Positions 22,082 to 32,599 of a DNA stretch of 64,000 bases are shown piece by piece (position 1 is the first letter of the stretch; every line of letters begins with the position of its first letter). The stretch comes from Motacilla alba alba. Taxonomy: Eukaryota > Chordata > Aves > Passeriformes > Motacillidae. The translations under genes were made by a program, and so were the position numbers. The notes under the pieces were generated by a model. It worked only from the letters and a program-made list of their open reading frames with translations. It made no database searches and was not told the origin of the DNA. The stretch spans positions 38,096,911-38,160,910 of the forward strand of contig NC_052046.1 in NCBI RefSeq assembly GCF_015832195.1, given 5' to 3'.

Positions 22082-23001
22082 TGTAGCAGCGTGACTAAAG
22101 CGACCGATCGTATCCAGGGAGGCCACAGCTGACAACAGGGGAAACAGAGGAGACAAGTCTCTTTGTTCTTAAGCATGAGAGTCCATTTTATTCCCCCCTC
22201 AACCCCATCCTGGGGGAGGGTGGGCAAGAGGTAGAAGCCTGGGAGCGCAAGCAAAGCTCAGAGAGACAAGAACAGAGAGGGGACACAGATCCAGGGACAG
22301 GGTTTTATCAGGTGTCCCACGGGAGGAGTCTTAGGATCAGATTACAGCCTCCTCAGAACAGAAAGGCTCCACTGTTGTGGTGTGTGGTTTCATTTGTATA
22401 AGTTCGAGGTTGGTATGTTCTATTCCTACCCCTTTTGATGGTTCTGCCCTGGTCCCTCCTCCTTGTCAATCTTCCTGCCCTCTCCTCAGTTGTCCTATGG
22501 TTGACGAGTCACTGTTGTAGCCCGTCCCCTCGGTTCCCGTCCATCACTTGGCGGCTCCACCTTTTGTGCTAGAAGCTTCTGTTGGATCCGTCAGGTGATT
22601 GGTTCGATAGCCAAGATCCCGCCTTTTAGCTAATCCCATTTGATGACTGAGCAATCCATCATTTATGTTCCCCCGCCCCCTTGCTCCCTTATTGGATATT
22701 GGTTTGTCTCCGCCTCTGTTTCCACCCCAGTTCAAATACCCGTCAGTCAGTTTTCGGGGTCTTTGTTCAGGTGGCCCCCCTGGAACTTCAATAAACCGGA
22801 TTTGCCTCTGGACAGAGTCCCTCTTTTCTTTCCGCCTTTGCCTTCGCTGCCTCGCAAGGAGATTCCGGCCAACCTTCCTCCAGATGCCTCAGGCGAACTA
22901 GGAGAGTGCTCCCCTCGTGCTGCTAGCTGCGTGTCGGGCTAGCCGGAGCCGAGTCTCCTCCCTGGCTTGGGGAGTAGAGAAACACGAAGCAGCACTCCAC
23001 A
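22082..23001 (-). mobile_element. Solo LTR (J) nested in LTR B and itself split by LTR G
   Basis: Perfect 6-bp duplication ATCTCC at 22076-22081 and 23002-23007. Plus-strand ends are TGTAGCAGCG and GGCTCC(A)CA. TTTATT at 22187-22192 provides AATAAA on the complement, so it is oriented minus. After removing LTR G and its duplication the element is about 292 bp, a short LTR. It must be younger than LTR B and older than G. Confidence 0.82.
22373..22994 (+). mobile_element. Solo LTR (G) nested inside LTR J
   Basis: 622 bp, TGTTGTGGTGTGTGG to GAAGCAGCA, with a perfect 6-bp duplication CTCCAC at 22367-22372 and 22995-23000. AATAAA is at 22790-22795. Same family as LTR F in the env of provirus A. 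It is the youngest layer of this three-level nest. Confidence 0.92.
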
Positions 23002-23369
23002 ATCTCCTTCATTGGTTAATCTGTTATAAGAACCCGCTTTTACTCTTCCCCAGGATGCTCCTCATTGGTAAAGTTTTGTGTCCTCCCCTTGAACCTCCCA
23101 TGTTTAAAAGTCCCTACACAAGCCTGATGCTCGCTCTTGCTCCTTGGTTCTCCATCCCTTCACCCTTGGAATAAACCTTTCTCTGGAACCTGAACTAAGA
23201 GCCTCCTCCTCATCCTTGCCTCCACACTCTGCACCTGTTTCACCTGAGTGCCGTAGAGCTTTGGCTCTAAGCCGCATCCCGGATCACCCTGCTTCTGGGG
23301 TGTGTCCCACTCTTGGTGTGGTGCCATGGGGAGACACAGTGTGCTGTGGGACTCTGGCATCACACCAGC

Positions 23370-23387
23370 TGGCACCCAATATGGGGC
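23370..23387 (+). promoter_or_regulatory. Primer-binding site, tRNA-Lys-like
   Basis: TGGCACCCAATATGGGGC differs by three transitions from the tRNA-Lys(1,2) complement used by several betaretroviruses; two are consistent with CpG decay. It lies just after the end of LTR B and supports the ERVK assignment. Confidence 0.75.
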
Positions 23388-23721
23388 CCAACACTGAGGA
23401 CACCATGGACAGACAAAGGTTTCTTTGGAAGCTGGAACTTCTGGCCATCAGCTGCCTCCAGTGGTAGCAGACCAGTTTTGGTCTGGTAGTGCTCCCAAAG
23501 GAGGAAGAGGCAGTCTTCCTGCAGCCCAAGGATCTCTCCCGTGTGGAGGACCTTCCCTGCAGCTGTTGTCCAGAGGACCAAGGGAGGATGAGTATCCTGC
23601 AGGCTGGGCTGAGAGTGCTCACTGTAATAAATAAAATAAAATTTAAAATTTTTAGAGAAAGAATGGTTAATTAAACTGTAAAAATTTGTATGTAAGGTTG
23701 AATATTTTAAAAAACTAGTGC

Positions 23722-24218
23722 TGTTATGTATGTATGGAGTGGAAGTGGAACTGGGGAAGAGATGGGCAATGGCAATCTTTGTGAAATGACAGAGAAATCT
23801 CCAGAAACATTACATCATGAAACACTGCCACAACTTGAACCAGGATTGGAAGACAGACCAGCCAATGAGGGCCGAGTATGTGAAAATGATTGGTCCAGGA
23901 TGACCCAAGTTATAAACCAGATAGAGACTGAAAAACTGACCTATCACAGCACAGATCCTCAGTGCCCCAGTCAGCTGACTGAAAAGACTTTAAGAGGCCT
24001 GAGGTGGCCTACACCCAGGTCTTTCCTCAGAGCTAGTTTCCCTGGAAACACCTCCCCTATTGCACCTACTTTGTTCTAAGTTGTTGATACAGTCTCTGGC
24101 TATCTAGAGACTTAGCTTCCAGTTCTTTGTTCTATAATAAACAGGCTTACCTTTTTCTTATACAATAAGCCTCCTTTTAGTTCTTTAAAAATTTATTTTT
24201 TTTTTAAGCCTGTCCACA
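23722..24218 (+). repeat. 5' LTR of provirus A'
   Basis: Begins TGTTATGTATG, the same first seven bases as LTR A. AATAAA is at 24136-24141. It ends near TGTCCACA (24218, within 3 bases), followed after about 5 bases by the primer site. Confidence 0.78.
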
Positions 24219-24223
24219 ACAAC

Positions 24224-24241
24224 TGGGGACTTGTCTGGGAT
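24224..24241 (+). promoter_or_regulatory. Primer-binding site of A', tRNA-Pro-like
   Basis: TGGGGACTTGTCTGGGAT has three transitions relative to the tRNA-Pro complement. Following text (CCACGCCC...GGACCT) parallels the leader of provirus A. Confidence 0.8.
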
Positions 24242-24429
24242 CCACCACGCCCAGAGATGGGCCTGGAGTAGGACCTCGGTTCGGGAGGTGCACCCGGCCA
24301 ATTTCAGCTGCCCAGATTGTTAGAGGACTACGTCAGAACCACAGAGGGGCTGCTGGCTGGATCCCAATGAACAACTGGAAGCCTCAACAACTTTGAATAT
24401 CCTTCTAGACAGCAGGAGAGGTCCTTGCT

Positions 24430-25120
24430 GCACTAAATGGTCTGCCCAGTGAGGTTAATTATATGCACTATTAAGAGGTTCCATGTGGCTAAGATGCAAC
24501 AAGGGAACTATCGATACTGATTCCAAGTATGCTTATGGACTAGTGCACACATTTGGTAAAATCTGAGAGGAAAAGGGGTTTATAAATTCTAAAGGTAAAA
24601 TGTTAATTCATGAAGAATTGATAAAGGAGATATTAAAAGTGCTAAAAGATCCATTAGAAGTCGCAGTAGTACATGTCAAAGGACATCAAAGGGGGGCATC
24701 AATGGAAATATAAGGAAACAACTTAGCAGATCAGACAGCCAAAGAGGCAGCTTCGGGAAAGGACAAGCAGATATTTAAAGTAGAAAACCTAAGAGAAATA
24801 GATGAAGAAGAAATTCCAATAGTCACAGAACAAGAGCAAGAAGAATTGCGAAAACAAGGGGATGTCAGGGATTAATTTGGAAAATGGATAATGTCTGATG
24901 GGAGGCAAGTATTAAATAAGAATTTGTCCCAGAAGATCCTAGAAATTCTGTATGCCTCTACACACTGGGGAACACAAGCACTGTGTGATAATTTCTTAAG
25001 AACATACGTGTGCATTGAATTATTGAGAATAGCAAAGGCCATAACAAAAGATTGTATGACTTGTCATAAAATAAATAATAATGAGGAAAGTACCCATAGG
25101 AGGAAGAGAATTAGCTAAAA
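24430..25120 (+). pseudogene. pol: RNase H fragment and integrase start of A'
   Basis: The frame resumes in mid RNase H, with DSKYAYGLVHTFGKI at about 24519-24563 and NNLADQTAKEAA at about 24718-24753. In-frame stops occur near 24566, 24713 and 24872. KWIMSDGRQVLNK and the HHCC region (YASTHWGTQ, CMTCHK) follow at 24880-25070. The N-terminal half of RNase H and all upstream pol are deleted. Confidence 0.85.
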
Positions 25121-25915
25121 AACATTTTCAAAGCTTACAGATCGACTTCATTGAATTTCCTCCAGTACAGAGATTCAAATATTTATTAGTTATCATTGGT
25201 CATCTTACCCACTGGATAGAGGCTTTTCCAACAGTAAAAGCAACTACAGAAACTGTTAGCAAAATTCTACTAGAGCAAATTATACTGCAGTATGGCATAG
25301 TAAATATAATAGATTCAGACAGAGGGCCTCATTTTACTGCTAGGATCTTACAAAATGTAATTGAAACACTCCGTATGACTTGGAAGTTGCATACTCCTTG
25401 GAGGCCCCAAAGTTCAGGATGATTAGGGCGAGCTAACCAAACCCTGAAAATTATCAAGCTAGTAGATGAAACAAAAATGAACTGGGTAGAATTCCTCCCA
25501 TTAGCCCTGATGAGAGTGAGAACAAAACCAGGGTCTGATATGGTATCTCCCATTACAGATTGATGTTTGGACTCCCATTTTTAACTACCTCATATCGCAT
25601 GGGGACATACGAAGAAGGAGAACAGGGTGTGAAAATATACCTACAACAATCACAAAAACATTAGGGGAGTTAAGAAGAAACTAGTATCTTCCCCAAAGCA
25701 CTCCTGTTGATTTTCAAATCCACAAATATCAGCCGGGAGATTGGGTATTATTTAAATAATGGAAAGAACAGCCATTGACCCCCCAGATGGGAAGGTCTGT
25801 ACCAAGTTTTGTTAACTATCGAAACTGCCAGAAGAACACAAGAAAAAAGGGTGGGCCTATGTCACTAGGGTCAAAGGTCCAGTTTCCACTCCCACAGAAT
25901 AGATTTGAAAGTAAA
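25081..25915 (+). pseudogene. pol: Integrase core of A'
   Basis: Catalytic Asp residues are at 25144-25146 (QIDFIEF) and 25318-25320 (SDRGPHF). At the position of the catalytic Glu, 36 codons on, the sequence is GGG (25426-25428), preceded by a TGA at 25420-25422, so the DDE triad is lost. Further sequence to about 25890 corresponds to the C-terminal domain with frameshifts. Closest relative within the window is the integrase of provirus A. Confidence 0.85.
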
Positions 25916-26462
25916 TCCTACCAACATTAAGGCAGCTCCAAGAATGACCAAGGAAAAAAAAAACAGGTAGCACTTCTCGTTTTTATAAATTGTTGTTATA
26001 ACATTGTTATGTATAAACTGTTATTTAAAGATATTATTATAAAACTTGTATTTTAGTATCTCATCTAAATCAATTATTTATAACCTAGTTGTTAGCAATA
26101 ACATTTAAGCCAGTTATTGATAAAAGTTTTTCAGGTATTTATTTGTAATACTTATTAAGAGTGTTACTACTTAGATATTTATTGAAGTTAGTAAAATATC
26201 TATTTAATTTTTAGGTAGTAAAGTTAAAAAATTTATGGAAACTAATTGAAATTTCTGGTATTTTTCATTGCAGAATCAGTGACCAGGAGTCTCCTTAAGA
26301 CAGAGCATCCTCCCACCATAGTACCAATCTGACCCAAAAATGGAAAGTATAACAAATCAGCACAGGGAAAGGAGTGGAGCGAGACATGAATACTGGTAAG
26401 ACTACAAGGATAGGAGGCAAACCCAGATCAGGTAACAATACTCTTACCATCTTGAGAAGACC

Positions 26463-27937
26463 ATGAATATCAAGAGAGTAACCTGTACTGGACCCCTATG
26501 GATATTGATAGCAACAGTGGCTGTAAGACTCCAGGGGAGCCCACCAAACCCCTGTGATAAGTGCTACGATATTATATATACCCGAAATGCACGAAGTGCA
26601 GTTCTCAGACTCCACACTAATCCTAACCCTGAGTGTGTTGACTTGTCACACTTAAAAACCTGTGCAGAAGAAGGAAAAACCTACTGGATACTTGAAAATA
26701 TAGGGACCCATATACAAAAACTAGTGCGGGAATGCCCTATAAGAGAAAGATGGTTATACGCTAACAAAATCTAGGAAAAAAGATTAAAGGATCAAACTTA
26801 ATAAAATAAAAGGAAATAAAAGCAGTAATTAAAACGAGGGGTAGAGTTAAAATTAATGAATGGAAAGAATTTGTTTTTAGATGTAGTAGAAAGAATAAGC
26901 CATGAGTTCAATGTGTCGAATCGATTGATATGTGGAGATACCAGAACAGCAGAAATATGGCCCTGGGAGGGTACCAAGCTCAGCCTTCAAGAAACTCTAA
27001 AATTAATAAAAGTTCTAGATGGAGACCAAAGACCAGATGTCAGAAATTAAGAAGAGGTTTGGAACTTGAAGTCTGAGGTAATAGGGGAAGAGTGTATATG
27101 GAGAAAGGGACTGAAGTTTCTTTCATATATAGGTGAACTGTCTTGTAAGAAGTATGTAATGACACCCATGAGTGGTGGATTCCCCAGAGTAAACATCTGC
27201 ATTGGGCTTGAGAGCAAAAACAAGGCTGTACATATATGCAGAGAGAGCAGTTATAAAGTGTGCAACTAAGGAACCAAATCCATACCAAGATGAGCCCCAA
27301 CTATCTAAATTTTGGAACAAAGATGAAATTAAAAATACAAAATCACCAAAATTCTGGAAAGCCTCGAAAGGATTGTTTTGGATCTGTGGAAAGATGGCAT
27401 ATGGTATTTTACCAAAAGACTGGGAGGGGAGTTGTACATTAGGTATGATAAAACTATCATTCTTTTTACTCCCAAGATGATGGCAGTAAAAAGATGGGAT
27501 CTTTTTACCCCTTTATGATGAATTAAAACATAGAAAAAGAGATTTAATTGGAGGAACACAGAGACAGGGGGATGAAGAATGGCCCCCAGAGAGAATTATT
27601 GAAACCTATGGCCCTGCCACCTAGACACAGGATGGCTTATGGGGGTATAGAACCCCCATTTACATGCTAAACAGAATTATAAGATTACAAGCTCATCTAG
27701 AAGTGACTTCTAATGAGACAACCTTAGCCTTAGATTTGTCATCAGCCCAAGGTCACCAAATGAGGACTGCCATATACCAGAACCAGCTAGGCCTAGATTA
27801 CCTGCTGGCTGAAGAAGGAGAGGTGTATGGAAAGTTCAGTTCATCTGAATGCTGCATAGAAGTTGATGACCATGGGGAATTAATTAAAAATATTACCACC
27901 AGAATTTGAAAACTCGCACATGTGAACAAACCTCCCC
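26463..27937 (+). pseudogene. env: env of A', truncated in TM
   Basis: Starts at 26463 with a hydrophobic leader (PLWILIATVAV) and a 103-residue N-terminal frame closely parallel to env of A. The CXXC motif has lost its first Cys (RLIC at about 26922-26933). Later pieces appear at 27066-27269, 27202-27480 and 27664-27909. In TM the first Cys of the cysteine motif is Tyr ([12 protein letters not shown]), again with seven residues before CC. The gene breaks off near 27937, before the membrane span. At least four stops or shifts are present. Confidence 0.87.
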
Positions 27938-29410
27938 AGTTTCCCCATTGCCATCCCTCAAAACTAAACCCTTGTCCCCTACACTGGGAGGTCTGCACAG
28001 AGCAGCCCACACTGAAGGAGATACACTGACTCCCTGGCTCCCTGCAGCCTGCTCGTTACCCTTACCATGATAGTGACGTTCACACTGTCAGGAACTTTTC
28101 CCTGAGTCCATTCTCCCCAGTTACTAAACCCCTAGTTCAAGTTAATACCCCCAAAGGGAGTTTCCAAGCCTTCTATGAAACCTTCCCTAAGCCCTCAAAA
28201 TGGGCCCCAGGAGGCACAAGATGACAGTGGCCACATGGCTTGGCCCCTTCCTTGTGACTCTTCTTCCCAGAATCCCTTTCTCCCTGTTCTTCCCTACTCC
28301 CTCCTGTCCCTTGACTCTGCCCCCCCCTCCCCCGCCAAGTCTGGTACCTCTTCTTCTTCTTTTTCTCCAGCCCCGTCTCCTGTTCCCATGACATCACTCC
28401 TGATTGTCACCTCCACTCCTAGCTATGGTCCCACTCCCTTCCCCTCCTCTTCCTTCTCAGACAACTCCTCCCTTCTTCCAATTTCCGGTTTCCATGCTCC
28501 TCCATCTGGTTTCTCACAACATTGGAGCTGGAAGTGATGGGCCTGGAAGCTGGAGACTGGCAGAGGAGGCCATTCCCCTTGCCGCACCTGTTACATACAG
28601 TTGAGTTTGAGGGGTCCCCAAATGGCAGGCATTGGATTACCAACATAAGAGCTTGGTAAGGCTCAGAAGGCATTGGTGAGAAAAAGTGAATATTTAAAAG
28701 GGGTTTTAAAGGCTACCTTTTCCTCAAATGTCCCTGAGAATCTAAAATATCTATTTTCACACCTCCTTACCCCAGCAGAGTATATGCTCTGGAAAACTAC
28801 ATGGAAAAGATTGTTGAGGGAGGTCCTTCCTGTGCTTTTACAAAGCCCTGATGCCACCATTGACACCAATAACAACAACATTTCAATGGACCAACTGTGC
28901 GGCGAGGGAGAATGGGCATAGACCCGCAAACAACCTGAAAAAATCCTATGGCCTGTCTTAGATCATATTAAAGAAGCTGCCAAGAAGGCATTTGTAATGA
29001 TGACAACAAAAGATACTAAACAGAACTACATCCACATTAAACAATCTCCAAATGACAGATTTCATAGACTTTGTAGACAGGCTCCTGGCACAGGTGGAGA
29101 GGCAGGTCAGCAGATGCAGGTCCAAGTGATGAAAGATGTGGCTCAAGCTACGCCAACAAAGCTTGCAAGAAAGTCATCCTGACCGTACCATTCAAGCCAC
29201 CGCCAACTCTCAACATGATGACAGAAGCATGCACAATAAGAGCCACTGTTCCAGAACCTGGAGGGAAAAGAGAAGGCATCACCAAGACAGCAGTCGCCAT
29301 GAAACTGCCTGGACCACCATGCTGCTGGGTCTTTGGCAAGAACAGTTGTGGGAGACAGCCATGGGGAAGACAGGGCCAGAATGCCCTCGGAAAACACCAT
29401 TGTTGAACTT
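27938..29410 (+). pseudogene. gag: gag of the ERVK-like provirus (proline-rich, capsid, nucleocapsid)
   Basis: The first 600 bases encode a Ser/Pro-rich segment (frame 28175-28537). The capsid is recognised by APVTYS near 28584-28601, LLTPAEYMLW near 28764-28793, LCGEGEW near 28896-28916, and a major homology-like stretch IKQSPNDRF at about 29036-29062, after which the frame shifts. The nucleocapsid keeps only scattered Cys residues near 29320-29350. This matches the order of betaretrovirus-like Gag. The matrix part was not recognised; it may lie upstream and be lost. Stop at 28919-28921 and other shifts make it inactive. Confidence 0.85.
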
Positions 29411-30015
29411 GGGGTGAGAAACTGACACAACTACCTATGACTCCTTGCTTCCTAATGTAAATATACAGTTGTCAGTCAATTGCTGTTCATCCCCCAGTTC
29501 TAGAAAGTACTGCACTTCCTGTTCCCCCACTGGTTCTCTCTGAAGGGTCCCTCCCATTTTACTTCTTCATTGGTGCAGCCCATGTCACTCCATTTCAGCC
29601 CCTCCCCTGTCTGCCTTCCCCAATGCAGAGTTTGTGTCCTGACCCGTCCTATCTTCCCCCAGTTATATACCCTGCCCCACCACCCCGTTCTTGGCTCTTT
29701 GCCACTGGTTCCCTTCAGCAGAGGTTGTGTTCCTGTTTGCTCCTGCCTCTACCCTATCTCCTTGAGTTCCTCTCACCTTCTCCCTACCCAGACCCTCAGA
29801 TCTACCCTCAATAAACCCTGCTGGATTTACCATGTGAAGAGCCCTCTTGTCTTTCTGGTGAGGCTTCAATTTCTCCATCCAGGCTCGGGTGTCTGGTGGG
29901 CTGGGGGAGTTGCTAACGCAGCCTGAAGTGGAGACACTTTCGGTGCTGCAGGCACCCAGACAGCACCTGACCAGGGAAGCTACTCAGCCACCCGCAGAGG
30001 GTCCAGTTTCTAGAG
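29411..30015 (+). mobile_element. Probable LTR (D) within the ERVK-like provirus
   Basis: LTR-like composition on the plus strand: ATTGG near 29569, TTATATACC near 29661, AATAAA at 29810-29815 and a downstream CTCTTGTCTTTCTGG tract. It interrupts the ERVK order between nucleocapsid and protease. Ends and target duplication could not be fixed. CCCGAACAGG at about 30019-30028 resembles part of a tRNA-Lys primer site, which could mean some internal sequence came along. Confidence 0.55.
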
Positions 30016-30159
30016 GCTACCCGAACAGGTGACCTCAACAAAGTCAATCAACAAACTTTCACGGGGGAAAGGGACAACCTCAAAAAAACTAAAAGGGAAG
30101 CACGGGCCTGCCTTGCGTTGACATATAAATGAGGCAGGTCAGAACGGGGGCAAGGAGGG

Positions 30160-31080
30160 AGTGTGGAGGCCACAAAAACCACTTATATTAACAATTGTAA
30201 AAACACAGATATTTAAGACACAATACTGGCACATAGTGGCAGTTGACCCACAGAACAAGGACCCATTCACCAGACTAGACTGTAAGTACATTGTGACTGG
30301 GGACAAAAAGCACACACTCTCAGAGACTAAGATCTCTCTGGCAATCATAGCATCAGAGCTGGAGGGACTCATTCTCATGGCACATTGTGTCCAACTGTCG
30401 GCGATGTAAAGAGATGGGGAGACTGACTCGGTGATCAGAATCCGATTTTATTGTGGAATACAAACACTTATATAGTATTTCAGGGAGACTAGTAGTGTGT
30501 ACTACAATGATTAGGTTAAAATCACATACATGAATTTATGCATATAACAGCATCTTTAGCTTGCAGAGTTTAATGGGATTTTCTTTTTCCGGTAAACCCG
30601 TTTGATTTAATCTTCTTCCAATCCAGGTCTGATTTTCAAAGTTCCATTTGCTTTTACCAAGGCATCCTGTTATCAAATCTCTTATGTTAACCAGGTCCAA
30701 AGTCCATCATCTGTATTGTGTCCCCCAAAATTCCAACATCCACCCACCTCTTTTCATCCCAAAGGGCCAAATCATCGCCTCGGCCAGACCATCTCCCAGT
30801 GAATGTTACCGTACTGTGTGTCCATTGGGCCAGAATGAACTGATGATGGGGTGTAGGCTTGGTCGGGTGAGGATTACCTCCACCTCAATGCACTGCTGGA
30901 CACAGGGGCAGATGTGACAGACAGCCCCACCACCAGATGGCCATCACATTGGGAGTTGCAATGTGTTGAAGGGCCAGGGCAATTGGATACCCCCAATCCA
31001 GGGCATTGGAGGTACCTATTTAGCTAAACAATATAAGAGCATCATAGGAATTGAGCGGCCAGATGGGCAATTAGCAAGTT
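30160..31080 (+). pseudogene. pro: dut/pro region of the ERVK-like provirus
   Basis: The aspartic protease motif LLDTGADVT is intact at about 30893-30919. Just upstream, PPLFIPKGQIIASA (about 30743-30784) resembles the C-terminal end of a retroviral dUTPase, which precedes protease in betaretroviruses. An 82-residue frame at 30161-30409 lies upstream and could be part of the same reading unit, but I do not recognise it. LTR K interrupts at 30389-30739. Frames change after the DTG motif. Confidence 0.7.
30389..30739 (-). mobile_element. Probable solo LTR (K), minus strand
   Basis: Plus-strand ends TGTCCAACTG and AATTCCAACA; TTTATT at 30447-30452 gives AATAAA on the complement. About 351 bp. 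It separates the 82-residue frame from the protease. I could not see a target duplication, so the boundaries are provisional. Confidence 0.6.
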
Positions 31081-31465
31081 AGATTTTAAGGTTCCCTTGT
31101 GAGAAAGGGATGCCGTGTCTCAATGGGGAGTGAAGATTAAATCCCAAAAACACCCCAGGATTTTTTGCAGCAGTCACTGATAAGCGCCCTACCAGAAGCT
31201 AAATTGGAAAACTGATCACGCAGTATGGGTAGATCAGTGGCTGTTGAACAAACAGAAATTGAAGGTGCTCAATGAGCTTGTGGAGGAGCAACTAGCAAAA
31301 GGAAATATTGTATCAAATATGAGCCCTTGGGATTCTCTGTTGTTTGTAATCAGGAAGCCAGGGAAGGACACGTGCCGACTCCTCAACAACCTCAGAGAAA
31401 GAAATAAAGTCATTGACAACATGGGGTCACTTCAACGAGTAATGCCTTCCCCTTCAATGCTCCCC

Positions 31466-32599
31466 TGAAACCTTCTCATCCTTGTCCAGATGGTTGGCCA
31501 GTGGTTTCCCTGAGAATTGGCTCTGGCAACTTTACAGAGAGAGACTGCCTTGATCTGGCTGTCCGGAAAAGGAATTTTAATAAAGCAAAAACAACAAATA
31601 AGACGACGTGCATAGTACAGAGAGCGAACCAGAAAAAAGCCTGGGTCCAGGGTCTAGCAGGGGTATTCATACATTTATGTATGGGGAGAGGTCAAGGCAG
31701 GTGTCGGAACCCAGGACTCTCCTCTGGGTGCCCTGGATGGCCAGAGCTGCTGGCAGGGGGCTCTGAGACCATGGCATGCAGCCAAAGACACTTGTGGGGT
31801 TTGGATCTTAGCCCATGGAGCAAATTACTAACTCTGTATGAAGAATTACAAGCCACACACACACAAGTTTAGATAGCATAGTAGAAGTAGTCACGAAGTA
31901 AAGGGTAGGATTTCTGAGTGCTGTACAGGGGGGTTTTAAGCCTTGTACGCAGGGGTTCAAGTTTTGTACATGGGGGTCAGGAGATCTAAGATGGAGGGAT
32001 TTGGGTGTGTCCTGTCCCTTTCTTTCTCCTTCCTAGCCTCCATGTCTTTGGTGATGTTGGCACTCACAGATTGGTCTAGAGTAGAAAGTCACCATTCAAT
32101 ATAGATAGTAGGTATTGGAGAAAAAGCATAAACATGTAGTACCTAATATATGATATAAAAGATGGCACCAGCCCCCTGAGAGGGCAGAGAGAGTGCCTTT
32201 GTCTGAGCTGCTGAACAGGCCACAGCAGTTCAGGGAGAAGAATCTTGTAGATAACCAACAATAAACAACCTTGAGAACAGACAACAGAAGACTACTGAGT
32301 CTTTCTTCGAAGGCACGGGTTGGAGGAGGGACTTATCCATCTTTCGGGGTCATCCCAATCCGGGGGTGAAACCCCACAGGCAGGATCTAAGGGAAGGATC
32401 CAATAGGAAGGAACAATTACAAATATTACAATTTTTGCAGCCAAAGGTAACCAATAGTAACAAGGAGAACTCAGAACTTTCTAGTAACAATCTGTATAAC
32501 TGAACAAGAGGATCATGGATGGGTGCTCACCCTAACTGAAGATGATTTTCCCATGACCTTAAGCAAAGGTCATCTTCTTCTTTTAAACCAACCCCAACA
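31466..32599 (-). mobile_element. LTR (L), minus strand, in RT and split by LTR C
   Basis: RT text stops at CAATGCTCCCC (about 31465) and restarts at CTCCCCCCAAAATTGG (32601). The repeated CTCCCC (31460-31465 and 32601-32606) is the likely target duplication, with an uncertainty of one base. Plus-strand ends are TGAAACC and CCAACCCCAACA. Without LTR C it would be about 450 bp. A TTTAAT near 31574 could be its ATTAAA signal. Confidence 0.65.
31702..32378 (+). mobile_element. Solo LTR, family C copy 1, nested in LTR L
   Basis: 677 bp, TGTCGGAACCCAGGAC to GAAACCCCACA, flanked by a perfect 6-bp duplication GGCAGG (31696-31701 and 32379-32384). A TATAAAAG box lies near 32153 and AATAAA at 32260-32265. 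The second family copy is at 54258-54881. The frame of 123 residues that overlaps it has no retroviral motif. Confidence 0.93.

Larger units (their letters stand above)
21773..23364 (+). repeat. 5' LTR (B) of the ERVK-like provirus, with nested LTRs
   Basis: LTR B opens TGTTGCGGTGCATTTTTATG and ends near CATCACA at 23364. Its own sequence is 21773-22081 plus 23008-23364, about 666 bp once LTRs J and G are discounted. The promoter side has ATTGG boxes (about 23014, 23063) and TTTAAAAG near 23104. AATAAA is at 23170-23175. The identical opening reappears at 36536, identifying the 3' copy. Confidence 0.85.
23722..27937 (+). mobile_element. Second gammaretrovirus-like provirus (A'), internally deleted, no 3' LTR found
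   Basis: A relative of provirus A. It has a 5' LTR, a tRNA-Pro-like primer site and a short leader homologous to that of A, then jumps directly to RNase H, integrase and env. Gag, protease and reverse transcriptase are missing. The end is lost inside TM near 27937, where ERVK gag-like proline-rich sequence begins. It appears inserted in the 5' part of the ERVK-like provirus. The 3' breakpoint and any target duplication are not recoverable by eye. Confidence 0.82.

Noticed and set aside
30161..30409. 82-residue frame as a novel accessory gene
   Set aside because: Its position between ERVK nucleocapsid and protease makes a decayed dut/pro segment more likely, although I could not confirm this.
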